From Pseudomonadota bacterium (GTDB lineage: Bacteria; Myxococcota_A; UBA796; GCA-2862545), in assembly GCA_023954855.1 (NCBI GenBank), contig JAGSGY010000014.1, positions 1 to 64,000 of the forward strand: a stretch of DNA of 64,000 bases. Reading direction: 5' to 3'. Position numbers and translations under genes: made by a program. The notes beneath the pieces were generated by a model. It did no database searches. It was given only the letters and a program-made list of their open reading frames with translations, and was not told the origin of the DNA. Shown here in pieces: positions 24,666-34,798 of the stretch (the first letter of the stretch is position 1; each line of letters opens with the position of its first letter).

Positions 24666-25664
24666 ATGGCCATCAAGGCAGAGTACATTTGGGTGGACGG
24701 CGCTGAGCCGGTGAAGACCCTTCGTTCGAAGACCAAGATCCTCGCGGACGGCACCACCGACTACCCAGACTGGGGATTCGACGGCTCGAGCACCAACCAG
24801 GCCGAGGGACACGCCTCGGACTGCATTCTCAAGCCCGTGTTCTCGTGCCCGGACCCGATCCGCGGCAACCCCCACGTGCTCGTGCTCTGCGAAGTGTACG
24901 ACGCCGAGGGCAACGCGCACTCCACGAACACACGCGCCCCGCTGCGCGAGGTGGCCGAGCGTCACGCCGCCCACGAGGCCTGGTACGGCATCGAGCAGGA
25001 ATACGTGATGTTCGAGGACAACCGTCCTCTCGGCTGGCCGATCAGCGGCTACCCGGCACCCCAGGGCCCGTTCTACTGCGGCGTTGGCGCCGACGAGGTC
25101 TTCGGCCGAGAGATCGCCGAAGAGCACATGGACGCGTGCCTCGAAGCCGGTCTCAAGCTGTCTGGCATCAACGCCGAGGTCATGCCCGGCCAGTGGGAGT
25201 TCCAGATCGGCCCCGCCGGTCCTCTCGAGGTCGGTGACCACATGGTCGTCGCTCGCTGGCTGCTGTACCGCATCGGCGAGGACTACGGCGTCACGATGAC
25301 GCTCGATCCCAAGCCCGTTCGCGGCGACTGGAACGGCTCTGGTGCGCACACCAACTTCTCGACCAAGGCCATGCGCGAAGAGGGCGGCATGGAAGCCATC
25401 CTCGCGTCGATGCCGAAGTTCGAGGCGCGCGCTGACATCCACATCGCGAACTATGGCCCCGGCATCGAGCAGCGCCTCACCGGTCTGCACGAGACCTGCT
25501 CCTACAAGGAGTTCCGCTACGGCGTGGGCCACCGCGGCGCGTCGATTCGCATCCCGCTGCAGGTTGCACAGGCCGGAAAGGGCTACCTCGAGGATCGTCG
25601 TCCGAACTCGAACATCGATCCCTACGTCGTCGCTCGCCTCATGCTCGAGACCGTCTGCGACTAG
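24666..25664 (+). CDS. glnII: Glutamine synthetase, type II (eukaryotic-like)
   Basis: The 332-residue enzyme makes glutamine from glutamate, ammonia and ATP. It belongs to the GSII group by sequence: EYIWVDG, LRSKTKIL, PDWGFDGSST, the active-site Glu motif WYGIEQEYVMF, CGVGADEVFGREIAEEH, NAEVMPGQWEFQIGP and the ammonium/phosphate region NGSGAHTNFST. The C-terminal GHRGASIRIP and EDRRPNSNIDPY motifs are present. It is somewhat shorter than plant GSII. It lacks the adenylylation-loop Tyr of GSI, so GlnE-type control is not expected. A 166-base leader precedes it and a clear terminator follows. Confidence 0.95.
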   Translation: MAIKAEYIWVDGAEPVKTLRSKTKILADGTTDYPDWGFDGSSTNQAEGHASDCILKPVFSCPDPIRGNPHVLVLCEVYDAEGNAHSTNTRAPLREVAERHAAHEAWYGIEQEYVMFEDNRPLGWPISGYPAPQGPFYCGVGADEVFGREIAEEHMDACLEAGLKLSGINAEVMPGQWEFQIGPAGPLEVGDHMVVARWLLYRIGEDYGVTMTLDPKPVRGDWNGSGAHTNFSTKAMREEGGMEAILASMPKFEARADIHIANYGPGIEQRLTGLHETCSYKEFRYGVGHRGASIRIPLQVAQAGKGYLEDRRPNSNIDPYVVARLMLETVCD

Positions 25665-25686
25665 TTCGCGCGCTCGAGTGAGCAGA

Positions 25687-25716
25687 GCCTCCCACTTCGG
25701 TGGGGGGCCTTCTTGC
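25687..25716 (+). terminator. Intrinsic terminator after glutamine synthetase
   Basis: GCCTCCCAC pairs with GTGGGGGGC (one G-T) around a TTCG tetraloop, followed by CTTCTTGCT, 22 bases beyond the stop codon. Confidence 0.8.
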
Positions 25717-25723
25717 TCAGGGC

Positions 25724-27856
<2,133 letters not shown>

Positions 27857-29362
27857 TTGGAAGCCTGGGAATCTGTAGTCCTCACGGAGCCGGTCAACCC
27901 GGATCCGAGCCTCATCAACGACGACATTCGACCCTCCAACATGGAGGAGCGGCACTGGTCCGTGCTGAACATGGCGAGTCTGTGGATCGGCATGGTCGTC
28001 TGCGTGCCGACCTACACCCTTGCGGGTGGCCTGGTCGATGCCGGCATGAACTGGTGGCAGGCCGTCGGCACCATCATGCTCGGCAACATCATCGTGCTGG
28101 TCCCGATGGTGCTCAACGCGCATCCCGGCACGAAGTACGGCATCCCGTTTCCCGTGCTCTCGCGGGCGAGCTTCGGCATCAACGGCGCCCACGTGCCCAG
28201 CATGCTTCGCGCCTTCGTGGCGTGCGGCTGGTTCGGCATCAACACCTGGTTCGGTGGCTACGCCATCTACCAGATGCTCGACGTGGTGCTCGGCGGCGGC
28301 ATGGCCATGGCGGACCTCCCGCTTCTCGGCATCTCAGCGACCGAGTTCCTCTGCTTCCTGTTGTTCTGGGCGCTGCAGATCGCCGTGATCTACCGCGGCA
28401 TCGAGAGCATTCGCGTGCTCGAGACCTACGCGGCACCGTTCCTGATTGCCATTGGTCTGGCGCTTCTCGCGTGGGCCTACGTGGCGGCCGGCGGCTTCGG
28501 CGAGATGCTCTCGGCCCCGAGTGCCTTCGAGCCCGGCGGCGAGAAGGAAGGCCAGTTCTGGTCGGTCTTCTTCCCGAGCCTCACCGGCATGGTCGGCTTC
28601 TGGGCCACCTTGTCGCTGAACATCCCCGACTTCACCCGCTACGCCAAGTCACAGCGTGACCAGGTGCTCGGCCAGGCCATCGGCTTGCCGCTGACCATGA
28701 CGCTGTTTGCCTTCATCTCGGTGGCGGTGACCAGCGCGACGGTGGTGATCTTCAAGGAGGCGGTGCCCGATCCAACCGTGCTCGCCGGCAAGATGGGCGG
28801 TGGCTTCACCGTGATGATCTCGCTGTTCGCCCTCGCAGTTGCGACGCTTTCGACGAACATCGCGGCCAACGTGGTCTCGCCGGCCAACGCGATGATCAAC
28901 GCAATGCCCTCCAAGATCACCTTCCAGCTCGGCGGCTACATCACCGCAGCCGTGGGTCTTGTGATCATGCCGTGGAAGCTCATCGAGAGCACCGACGGCT
29001 ACATCTTCACCTGGCTCGTCGGCTACTCGGCACTGCTCGGTCCGATCGGCGGCATTCTCATTGCCGACTACTTCCTGGTTCGCGGCACCAAGCTCGACGT
29101 CGATGGGCTCTACCAGGCGAACGGGCCGTATCGATACGTGAACGGATTCAACGTTTGGGCGCTCCTCGCACTCGTGATAGCCGTGGCACCCAATGTGCCG
29201 GGCTTCGCCCACCAGGCCGGCTTCGTCGAGTCGGTCCCTGCCATCTTCGACACCATCTACACCTACGCATGGTTCGTGGGCTTCCTTCTCGCAGGCGGAT
29301 TGCACCTGCTGTTCATGAAGGTGCTTCCCCACGACTCCATCCAGCCTTCCAAGGGGGCCTGA
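27857..29362 (+). CDS. NCS1 family nucleobase:cation symporter
   Basis: The 501-residue permease has about 12 hydrophobic segments and the NCS1 N-terminal pattern: NDDIRPSNMEERHW, then SLWIGMVVCVPTYTLAGGL. Other family segments are GIPFPVLSRASFGINGAHV, GWFGINTWFGGYAIYQML, and LSLNIPDFTRYAKSQRDQ. NCS1 members carry cytosine, uracil, thymine, allantoin or hydantoins with Na+ or H+. The start is TTG immediately after the previous stop, with GGGAG upstream; the next ATG would remove conserved residues. Its operon position suggests uptake of uracil, thymine or dihydropyrimidines, which is inference. Confidence 0.9.
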   Translation: MEAWESVVLTEPVNPDPSLINDDIRPSNMEERHWSVLNMASLWIGMVVCVPTYTLAGGLVDAGMNWWQAVGTIMLGNIIVLVPMVLNAHPGTKYGIPFPVLSRASFGINGAHVPSMLRAFVACGWFGINTWFGGYAIYQMLDVVLGGGMAMADLPLLGISATEFLCFLLFWALQIAVIYRGIESIRVLETYAAPFLIAIGLALLAWAYVAAGGFGEMLSAPSAFEPGGEKEGQFWSVFFPSLTGMVGFWATLSLNIPDFTRYAKSQRDQVLGQAIGLPLTMTLFAFISVAVTSATVVIFKEAVPDPTVLAGKMGGGFTVMISLFALAVATLSTNIAANVVSPANAMINAMPSKITFQLGGYITAAVGLVIMPWKLIESTDGYIFTWLVGYSALLGPIGGILIADYFLVRGTKLDVDGLYQANGPYRYVNGFNVWALLALVIAVAPNVPGFAHQAGFVESVPAIFDTIYTYAWFVGFLLAGGLHLLFMKVLPHDSIQPSKGA

Positions 29363-30840
29363 TGCGCTTCTCAGCAACCAGCTACGACTTCACTGAGTAC
29401 GTCCGGAACGACAACTACATCAACGGCGAGTGGGTCGATGCCCCCGGTCGCGAGCGCATTGACGTCATCAATCCGCGCTACGGCAAGGCGATGTCGACGG
29501 TGCCGATGTGTGGCTACGAAGAAGTCGATGCCGCCGTGAAGGCTGCCGAGGCCGCGCAGCCGGCGTGGGCCAACCAGCCGATCCGCGAGCGCGCCTACGT
29601 GTTCTACAAGCTTCGCGAGCTGATGCACCGCGACGTCGAAGAGCTCACCTGGCTCGTCTCTCACGAGAACGGCAAGACCTACGGCGAGTCCAAGGCCGAG
29701 GTCCTCAAGGCCATTGAGTGCGTCGAGTACGGCTGCTCGCTTCCGAACCTCGCGGCGGGCACCCAGCTTGACGTGTCCCGCGGCGTGAACTGCCAGGTCG
29801 TGTACGAGGCCGTCGGCGTCGTCGCCGGTGTGACGCCCTTCAACTTCCCGATCATGGTGCCGCTGTGGATGATTCCGCAGGCGCTGGTCGGTGGAAACGC
29901 CTTCATCCTCAAGCCCAGTGAGCAGGTGCCGCTGTCGATGATTCGCCTGGCGGAGCTGTTCGCCGAGGCAGGACTGCCGAACGGCATCTTCAACATCGTC
30001 AACGGCGGCCGCGAGGTCGTCGAGGCGCTGTGTGATCACCCCGGCATCGACGCCTTCGCCTTTGTCGGTTCGACCCGCGTCGCGAAGCTGGTCTACGGAC
30101 GCGCGGCCACCTCTGGCAAGCGCGCTCTCGCCCTCGGCGGTGCCAAGAACCACCTCATTGTCGTGCCCGACGCCGACCTCGAAGTCACGGCCGACAACGT
30201 CGTCGCTTCGTTTACCGGCTGCTGCGGACAGCGCTGCATGGCGGCCTCGGTGCTCGTGGCCGTCGGCGACGTCGACCACATCATCGACGAAGTGGCCAAG
30301 CGCGCGGCGAAGCTCGTCCCTGGCGAGCACATCGGTGCCATCAACATGGACGCATCGGTGGACCGCATCCGTGGCTACGTCGATCGCGCTGAGGCCGGCG
30401 GTGCCAAGGTCCTCGTCGACGGACGCGGTGCGAGCGGTGACGACGGCTACTGGTTCGGTCCCACCATTCTCGATGGCATCGACGCCGACAACCCGGCCCG
30501 CGTCGAGGAGATCTTCGGGCCGGTCCTGTCGATCGTCCGCGTCGCGAACCTCGAAGAGGCCATCGCCCTCGAGAACAGCAGCGACTACGGCAACGCGAGC
30601 GCGGTCTACACCACGAGCGGTGACGTCGCCCGCAAGGTGATGAACGAGGTGAGCGCCGGCATGTGCGGCGTGAACATCGGCGTGCCGGTTCCCCGCGAGC
30701 CCTTCGGCTTCGGCGGCTGGAACGACTCGAAGTTCGGGGCGGGCAACATCACCGGCTGGGATGGCTTCCGCTTCTTCACGCGTCCGCGCAAGATCACGAC
30801 CAAGTGGGCTGTGCAGTCCGACCAGACCTGGATGAGCTGA
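29362..30840 (+). CDS. mmsA: CoA-acylating methylmalonate-semialdehyde dehydrogenase
   Basis: The 492-residue aldehyde dehydrogenase converts malonate or methylmalonate semialdehyde with CoA and NAD+ to acetyl-CoA or propionyl-CoA and CO2. Features are NYINGEWVDA, the cofactor segments VTPFNFPIMVPLWMIP and FVGSTRVAK, and catalytic Cys292 in GQRCMAAS. The usual ALDH Glu motif reads ALGGAKNHLIV, with Ala-Lys-Asn typical of this CoA-acylating subgroup. The ending NDSKFGAGNITGWDGFRFFT also fits. Its ATG overlaps the permease stop (TGATG). Here it completes the breakdown of beta-alanine and beta-aminoisobutyrate. Confidence 0.95.
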   Translation: MRFSATSYDFTEYVRNDNYINGEWVDAPGRERIDVINPRYGKAMSTVPMCGYEEVDAAVKAAEAAQPAWANQPIRERAYVFYKLRELMHRDVEELTWLVSHENGKTYGESKAEVLKAIECVEYGCSLPNLAAGTQLDVSRGVNCQVVYEAVGVVAGVTPFNFPIMVPLWMIPQALVGGNAFILKPSEQVPLSMIRLAELFAEAGLPNGIFNIVNGGREVVEALCDHPGIDAFAFVGSTRVAKLVYGRAATSGKRALALGGAKNHLIVVPDADLEVTADNVVASFTGCCGQRCMAASVLVAVGDVDHIIDEVAKRAAKLVPGEHIGAINMDASVDRIRGYVDRAEAGGAKVLVDGRGASGDDGYWFGPTILDGIDADNPARVEEIFGPVLSIVRVANLEEAIALENSSDYGNASAVYTTSGDVARKVMNEVSAGMCGVNIGVPVPREPFGFGGWNDSKFGAGNITGWDGFRFFTRPRKITTKWAVQSDQTWMS

Positions 30841-32159
30841 TGAATTCGCAAGAGATGATCGATCTGTGCAAGAAGCACACGATGTACACGTGGACGGCGG
30901 GAGACAACGTCTCGCCGATGCCGATCTCGTCGGCGAAGGGGATCTGGCTCTACGGTCCCGACGGTCAGAAGTGGCTCGACTTCAACAGTCAGCTGATGAG
31001 CGTAAACATCGGCCACAGCCACCCAAAGGTCATTCAGGCGATCAAGGACCAGGCCGATACGCTGATCTACACGATTCCCGCTTCGGCCACCGAGGCGCGT
31101 GCCAAGCTCGGGCAGCGACTGGCTGAGCTCGTCCCCGGCGACCTCAACACCTTCTTCTTCACCCTGGGTGGAGCCGAGGCGAACGAGAACGCCATCAAGG
31201 CCGCGCGCCTGTACACCGGCAAGTTCAAGATCTTGTCGCGCTACCGCAGCTACCACGGCGCCACGAACGCCTGCATGCAGCTGACTGGCGACCCTCGGCG
31301 TACCCACAACGAGCCTGGTGCGCCCGGCTTCGTGAAGGTGATGGGCCCGTACCCCTACACCTGGGACTGGGCCGAGGACGAAGAGGAGATCACGCGCCGG
31401 AACCTGACCTACCTCGAAGAGGTGATTCAGTACGAGAACCCCGACACCATCGCCGCGATGTTCATCGAGACGGTGGTCGGCACGAACGGCATTCTCATTC
31501 CGCCGAAGGGCTACCTTCAGGGCCTGCGGGCGCTGCTCGACAAGTACGGCATCTTGCTGGTTTGCGACGAGGTCATGGCGGGCTGGGGTCGCACCGGAAA
31601 GCTGTTCGCCTTCGAGCATGCAGGCATTGTCCCGGACATCCTCACGATGGCCAAGGGGCTGACCAGCTCGTACGTTCCGCTCGGTGCCATGGCGGTGTCT
31701 GACAAGATCGCAGAGCACTTCCGGACGAACGTGTTCTGGGGTGGGCTGACCTACAACGCACATGCGCTCGCGTGTGGGACGGCACTCGCCGCCATCAACG
31801 TGCTCGTCGAGGAGAACCTGGTCGACAACGCGGCGCGGCTCGAGAGCGTGATGCGCTCCGAGATGGACCGTCTTGCCGAGAAGCATCCCTCAGTGCGCGG
31901 TGGTCGTTGCATCGGCCTGTTCGGCATGATCGACATTCAGAAGAACAGCAAGGGCGACCCGATCTGCGGGTACAACGAGACCCATCCCGCGATGAAAGCC
32001 TTGAGCAAGGAATTCCTCGATAACGGGCTGTTTACCTTCGTTCGCTGGGGTTCGTTCATGTGCAACCCGCCGCTGAGCATCACCGAGGAAGAGCTGCTTC
32101 AGGCCTTCGCGATCATCGATGCGGCGCTGCACGTGACGGATGCGGTCTTCGAGGGATGA
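30840..32159 (+). CDS. Class III aminotransferase, likely beta-alanine/beta-aminoisobutyrate
   Basis: The 439-residue PLP enzyme is of fold type I, class III (omega-aminotransferases). The PLP lysine is Lys272 in LTMAKGLTSSYVPLGA; the cofactor Asp is in LVCDEVMAGWGRTG, and GGAEANENAIKAAR binds phosphate. Relatives act on taurine, beta-alanine, GABA or putrescine. In this operon the logical substrates are beta-alanine and beta-aminoisobutyrate, giving the semialdehydes used by the preceding dehydrogenase. Its ATG overlaps the dehydrogenase stop (TGATG). The amino acceptor, pyruvate or 2-oxoglutarate, cannot be assigned. Confidence 0.9.
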   Translation: MNSQEMIDLCKKHTMYTWTAGDNVSPMPISSAKGIWLYGPDGQKWLDFNSQLMSVNIGHSHPKVIQAIKDQADTLIYTIPASATEARAKLGQRLAELVPGDLNTFFFTLGGAEANENAIKAARLYTGKFKILSRYRSYHGATNACMQLTGDPRRTHNEPGAPGFVKVMGPYPYTWDWAEDEEEITRRNLTYLEEVIQYENPDTIAAMFIETVVGTNGILIPPKGYLQGLRALLDKYGILLVCDEVMAGWGRTGKLFAFEHAGIVPDILTMAKGLTSSYVPLGAMAVSDKIAEHFRTNVFWGGLTYNAHALACGTALAAINVLVEENLVDNAARLESVMRSEMDRLAEKHPSVRGGRCIGLFGMIDIQKNSKGDPICGYNETHPAMKALSKEFLDNGLFTFVRWGSFMCNPPLSITEEELLQAFAIIDAALHVTDAVFEG

Positions 32160-32920
32160 GCGGTCGCGGCCGGTCGCTGGCGTTGCTCGCGGCGGTCGCG
32201 TCTCTATTGGCGCTCCTGGCCCTTCTGTGGCTGGGCGCGCAGTCGACCGAGGTCGAGGTCGCGGCGACTCCCCGTGCCGAGCTTGGCGACGCTGATGCTT
32301 TAGAGCCGTCCAGTGAGGCGTTCGAGCGAGTTCCCTTGCCTGAGAAGGGCGAGGACACGCGCGAGCAGGTCGTGGAGCGCGCGTTTGCCGCGGGAATGGC
32401 GGTCCTACGGTGCGCCACGCCGATCCGGGAAGCGGCCGGCGTCGAGCTGGAGTGGCCGCGCTTGGACCGCAGCGGAAGACCCCTGCCCACGGGTGTGATC
32501 TTCGACTCGGAATTGGTCCTGCCCATTCTTCGCGGTGCCATGTCCACGGGGCCCGCTTGGATTCCGGGCGAGGGCACCGTGCGCGTCAAGTGGGACGCCA
32601 CGAGCCTCCCCGTGGTCGGAAGCTGCGACTCAGACGTCCGGCCCACCGCACTCGTCGAAGGTGTGGTGGCGGAATTCGATGATGACACGCGGGTGATCGG
32701 CTGCGGGGTCATCAAAGCGGTCGGGGAGGATGGGCGCTTTCTAGCATTCGTCGAGGCGCCCGTGCGTTGCGCGCTCTCGGTCGAAGGCGTTCGCGACGGC
32801 CTGATGTTCGAGAGCGAGGCTGTTGAGGTGGACGTTCGACCTGGGGAGCGGATCGAGGTGGTGCTCGCGGTGGGAGAGCCCGAGGTGGATGGCGAGCGGC
32901 ACGACCAAGGCGAGCCATGA
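32156..32920 (+). CDS. Membrane-anchored hypothetical protein
   Basis: The 254-residue protein starts at ATG 32156 in an ATGA overlap with the aminotransferase. It has one N-terminal membrane span (residues ~7-26, LALLAAVASLLALLALLWLG), an acidic linker, then a domain with strands TALVEGVVAEFDDDTRVIG, RFLAFVEAPVRCALSV and VDVRPGERIEVVLAVG, which looks beta-sandwich-like. Four Cys in the outer domain may form disulfides. I recognise no family. Its overlaps on both sides place it in a run with the pyrimidine operon, although no functional link is visible. Confidence 0.7.
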   Translation: MSGRGRSLALLAAVASLLALLALLWLGAQSTEVEVAATPRAELGDADALEPSSEAFERVPLPEKGEDTREQVVERAFAAGMAVLRCATPIREAAGVELEWPRLDRSGRPLPTGVIFDSELVLPILRGAMSTGPAWIPGEGTVRVKWDATSLPVVGSCDSDVRPTALVEGVVAEFDDDTRVIGCGVIKAVGEDGRFLAFVEAPVRCALSVEGVRDGLMFESEAVEVDVRPGERIEVVLAVGEPEVDGERHDQGEP

Positions 32921-34215
32921 GCAAGCCACTCCGCGTCTCGATTCACTGGCCTCGCGGGTCTCACCTTCGGCCGAAGGTCCATCTCCACGAAGAGCTTCCG
33001 TTCGACGAGGTCGAAGTCCGGGCCGCCAACGCGCTCGCCTATGCCTGGCTCGACGCCTGCTATGCGGCCGCCACAGCCGGAGAACCGCAGCCGCACCCCG
33101 AGACGGCGCTCACCGACGCCCAGCGGCGTACGATCCGTCTCTTTGTCGATCAGTGGTCTGCCATCGAGCGCACCATCAACAGCTACTACCCCGAGAAGGT
33201 CCGGCCGAAGCTCGAGTGGGGCGGGGTGTCGTTTTCGACCGAAGAGAAGGACGGGCAGGTCTACGTCGAGGTCAGTGGCCACTACGCGGGCGACGATCAC
33301 GGTCACTATTCCGAGCACGGTGTGGGCGCGGTGCTGCTTGGTCCCCAGGTCCTCGCGTTCGGCGAGCGCGGTCCCACCTGGGTGCGCACGGGAAAGCGCC
33401 CACCAAAGGAGCCCCTTCGTCCTCACCCCGAGTACAACGAGCTGAGCCTGCAGGCCGTTCGGGACTACGTGGCCCGGCGGGACTTTGGCGGTCTGCGCGA
33501 CGCGATTCGCTCCCACGATGGTGTCGAAGCCGGCCTGATCAGCGCCGCGGCCGAGGTCGAACGCTGGCTGTTCGAGCTGCCGCCCATCGAGGCGGCGGCA
33601 CAGGTACCCGCGGCCGCCTTTCTGCTGCGCCGACTCAATCGCCATGTTGATGAGACCTCCGTGAAGCGCAGCCTCGTCTTGATGCGCGCGCTCGTCGACG
33701 CCAAGGCGTATCGCATGCCGGACCACGCGCTAGCCCGGTGCACGGACCCCGAGAGCGCGTCGCGGTGGGCGGCGCTCGGTGCGAAGGTCAACCCCTGGCA
33801 CGCCAGCCAGTACTCGGACAAGACGCCGCTCTGGGTGCACCGGAACCGACCCGAGATGGTCGAGGCCTTGTTCGAGCTCGGCGCGAATCCCCGTGGCCTG
33901 GTCGACGAGTTCGGTCAGCCCTACGAGGCGCTGCCCGCGCAGACGATGGCCGTTCTTCGGCGTCGCCATCCCGAGATCTTCCACAAGGACCCGACGCCGC
34001 GTCCCGTGCCGCAGGTTCTCAGCGACTGGGTCGAGCGGGGATGGATCGAGCCCGAGGAGGGCGTGGACGCGGTCGAGCTCAACAAGCTGCTCGCCTCGCT
34101 TCTCAGCATGGGCTGGGAAGCTGACAAGGTCATGGATGCCTTGATCGACATGCAGGGGGTCGAGGAGGTCTATGTCAGCGATGACGAGCTACTGGAGTTC
34201 TTGCTGAAGTGGTGA
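32917..34215 (+). CDS. Hypothetical protein, ankyrin-like middle
   Basis: The 432-residue cytoplasmic protein overlaps the previous gene by ATGA. Residues ~70-150 hold a His-rich stretch (SGHYAGDDHGHYSEHG). Residues ~285-340 include ARWAALGAKVNPWH, TPLWVHRNRPEMVEALFELG and ANPRGLVDEFGQPY, which read like one or two ankyrin repeats with an LGA-type turn. The C terminus is helical and ends YVSDDELLEFLLKW. I do not recognise the family and assign no function. It ends 19 bases from the convergent acetyltransferase gene. Confidence 0.65.
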   Translation: MSKPLRVSIHWPRGSHLRPKVHLHEELPFDEVEVRAANALAYAWLDACYAAATAGEPQPHPETALTDAQRRTIRLFVDQWSAIERTINSYYPEKVRPKLEWGGVSFSTEEKDGQVYVEVSGHYAGDDHGHYSEHGVGAVLLGPQVLAFGERGPTWVRTGKRPPKEPLRPHPEYNELSLQAVRDYVARRDFGGLRDAIRSHDGVEAGLISAAAEVERWLFELPPIEAAAQVPAAAFLLRRLNRHVDETSVKRSLVLMRALVDAKAYRMPDHALARCTDPESASRWAALGAKVNPWHASQYSDKTPLWVHRNRPEMVEALFELGANPRGLVDEFGQPYEALPAQTMAVLRRRHPEIFHKDPTPRPVPQVLSDWVERGWIEPEEGVDAVELNKLLASLLSMGWEADKVMDALIDMQGVEEVYVSDDELLEFLLKW

Positions 34216-34234
34216 CGCAGGCGCTGGCGTTCGA

Positions 34235-34798
34235 TCAGTCGGCGCGCAGCGTGAGCCATGCCTCGGCGGTGATCTCCCAGGCTTGGGTATCGGTGATGCC
34301 CTCGTGGTGGGCCAGCTCAACGATGCCGAGGCGCACTCCGCCCGTCTTCTCTTTGATGCGACCCGACCCTGTGTTGGTGACGGCGTTGTGGACGACCAGC
34401 CGGTCGTGGCCGAGCTCGAGGAAGATGTAGTCCTGAAAGGCGATCACGGCTTCGGTCATGAGCCCGCTGCCCTGCCAGTCCTCGGCGAGCCAGAAGCCCC
34501 GGTGGTCGGTCGATGCGGGGTCTCGACGCCACTCGAGTAGTCCGATGGCTTCGCTCAGCGAACCATCCTCGTTCTTTGCCCGCAGCGCCCAGGCCATCGC
34601 CTTTCCGGCGGTGATGCGCGGCAGTAGATCACCCTCCAGGAAGGTCTTCACGCCATCGTCCGGGTAGGGCCAGGGCACGGCTACTGAGAGACGCCGGATG
34701 ATCTGCCAGTTTGCGAAGTGCCGCTGCAGGCCGTCAACGTGGGCCAGCGAGACCGGCTCGAGCACAAGCCTGGCGGTGTGAAGCGTGGGGGTGTTCAT
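34235..34798 (-). CDS. GNAT family N-acetyltransferase (RimJ/RimL type)
   Basis: The 187-residue protein begins TPTLHTARLVLEPVSLAHVD, the usual opening of RimJ/RimL-like acetyltransferases. The acetyl-CoA loop is EDWQGSGLMTEAVIAF, a Q-x-x-G-x-x form, and VHNAVTNTGSGRIKEKTG is the late motif where NxxSxxxxEK is common. It probably transfers acetyl from acetyl-CoA to an amine, perhaps a protein N terminus. Its ATG overlaps the symporter stop by 4 bases, so it is the second gene of that transcript. The substrate is unknown. Confidence 0.85.
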   Translation of the reverse strand: MNTPTLHTARLVLEPVSLAHVDGLQRHFANWQIIRRLSVAVPWPYPDDGVKTFLEGDLLPRITAGKAMAWALRAKNEDGSLSEAIGLLEWRRDPASTDHRGFWLAEDWQGSGLMTEAVIAFQDYIFLELGHDRLVVHNAVTNTGSGRIKEKTGGVRLGIVELAHHEGITDTQAWEITAEAWLTLRAD

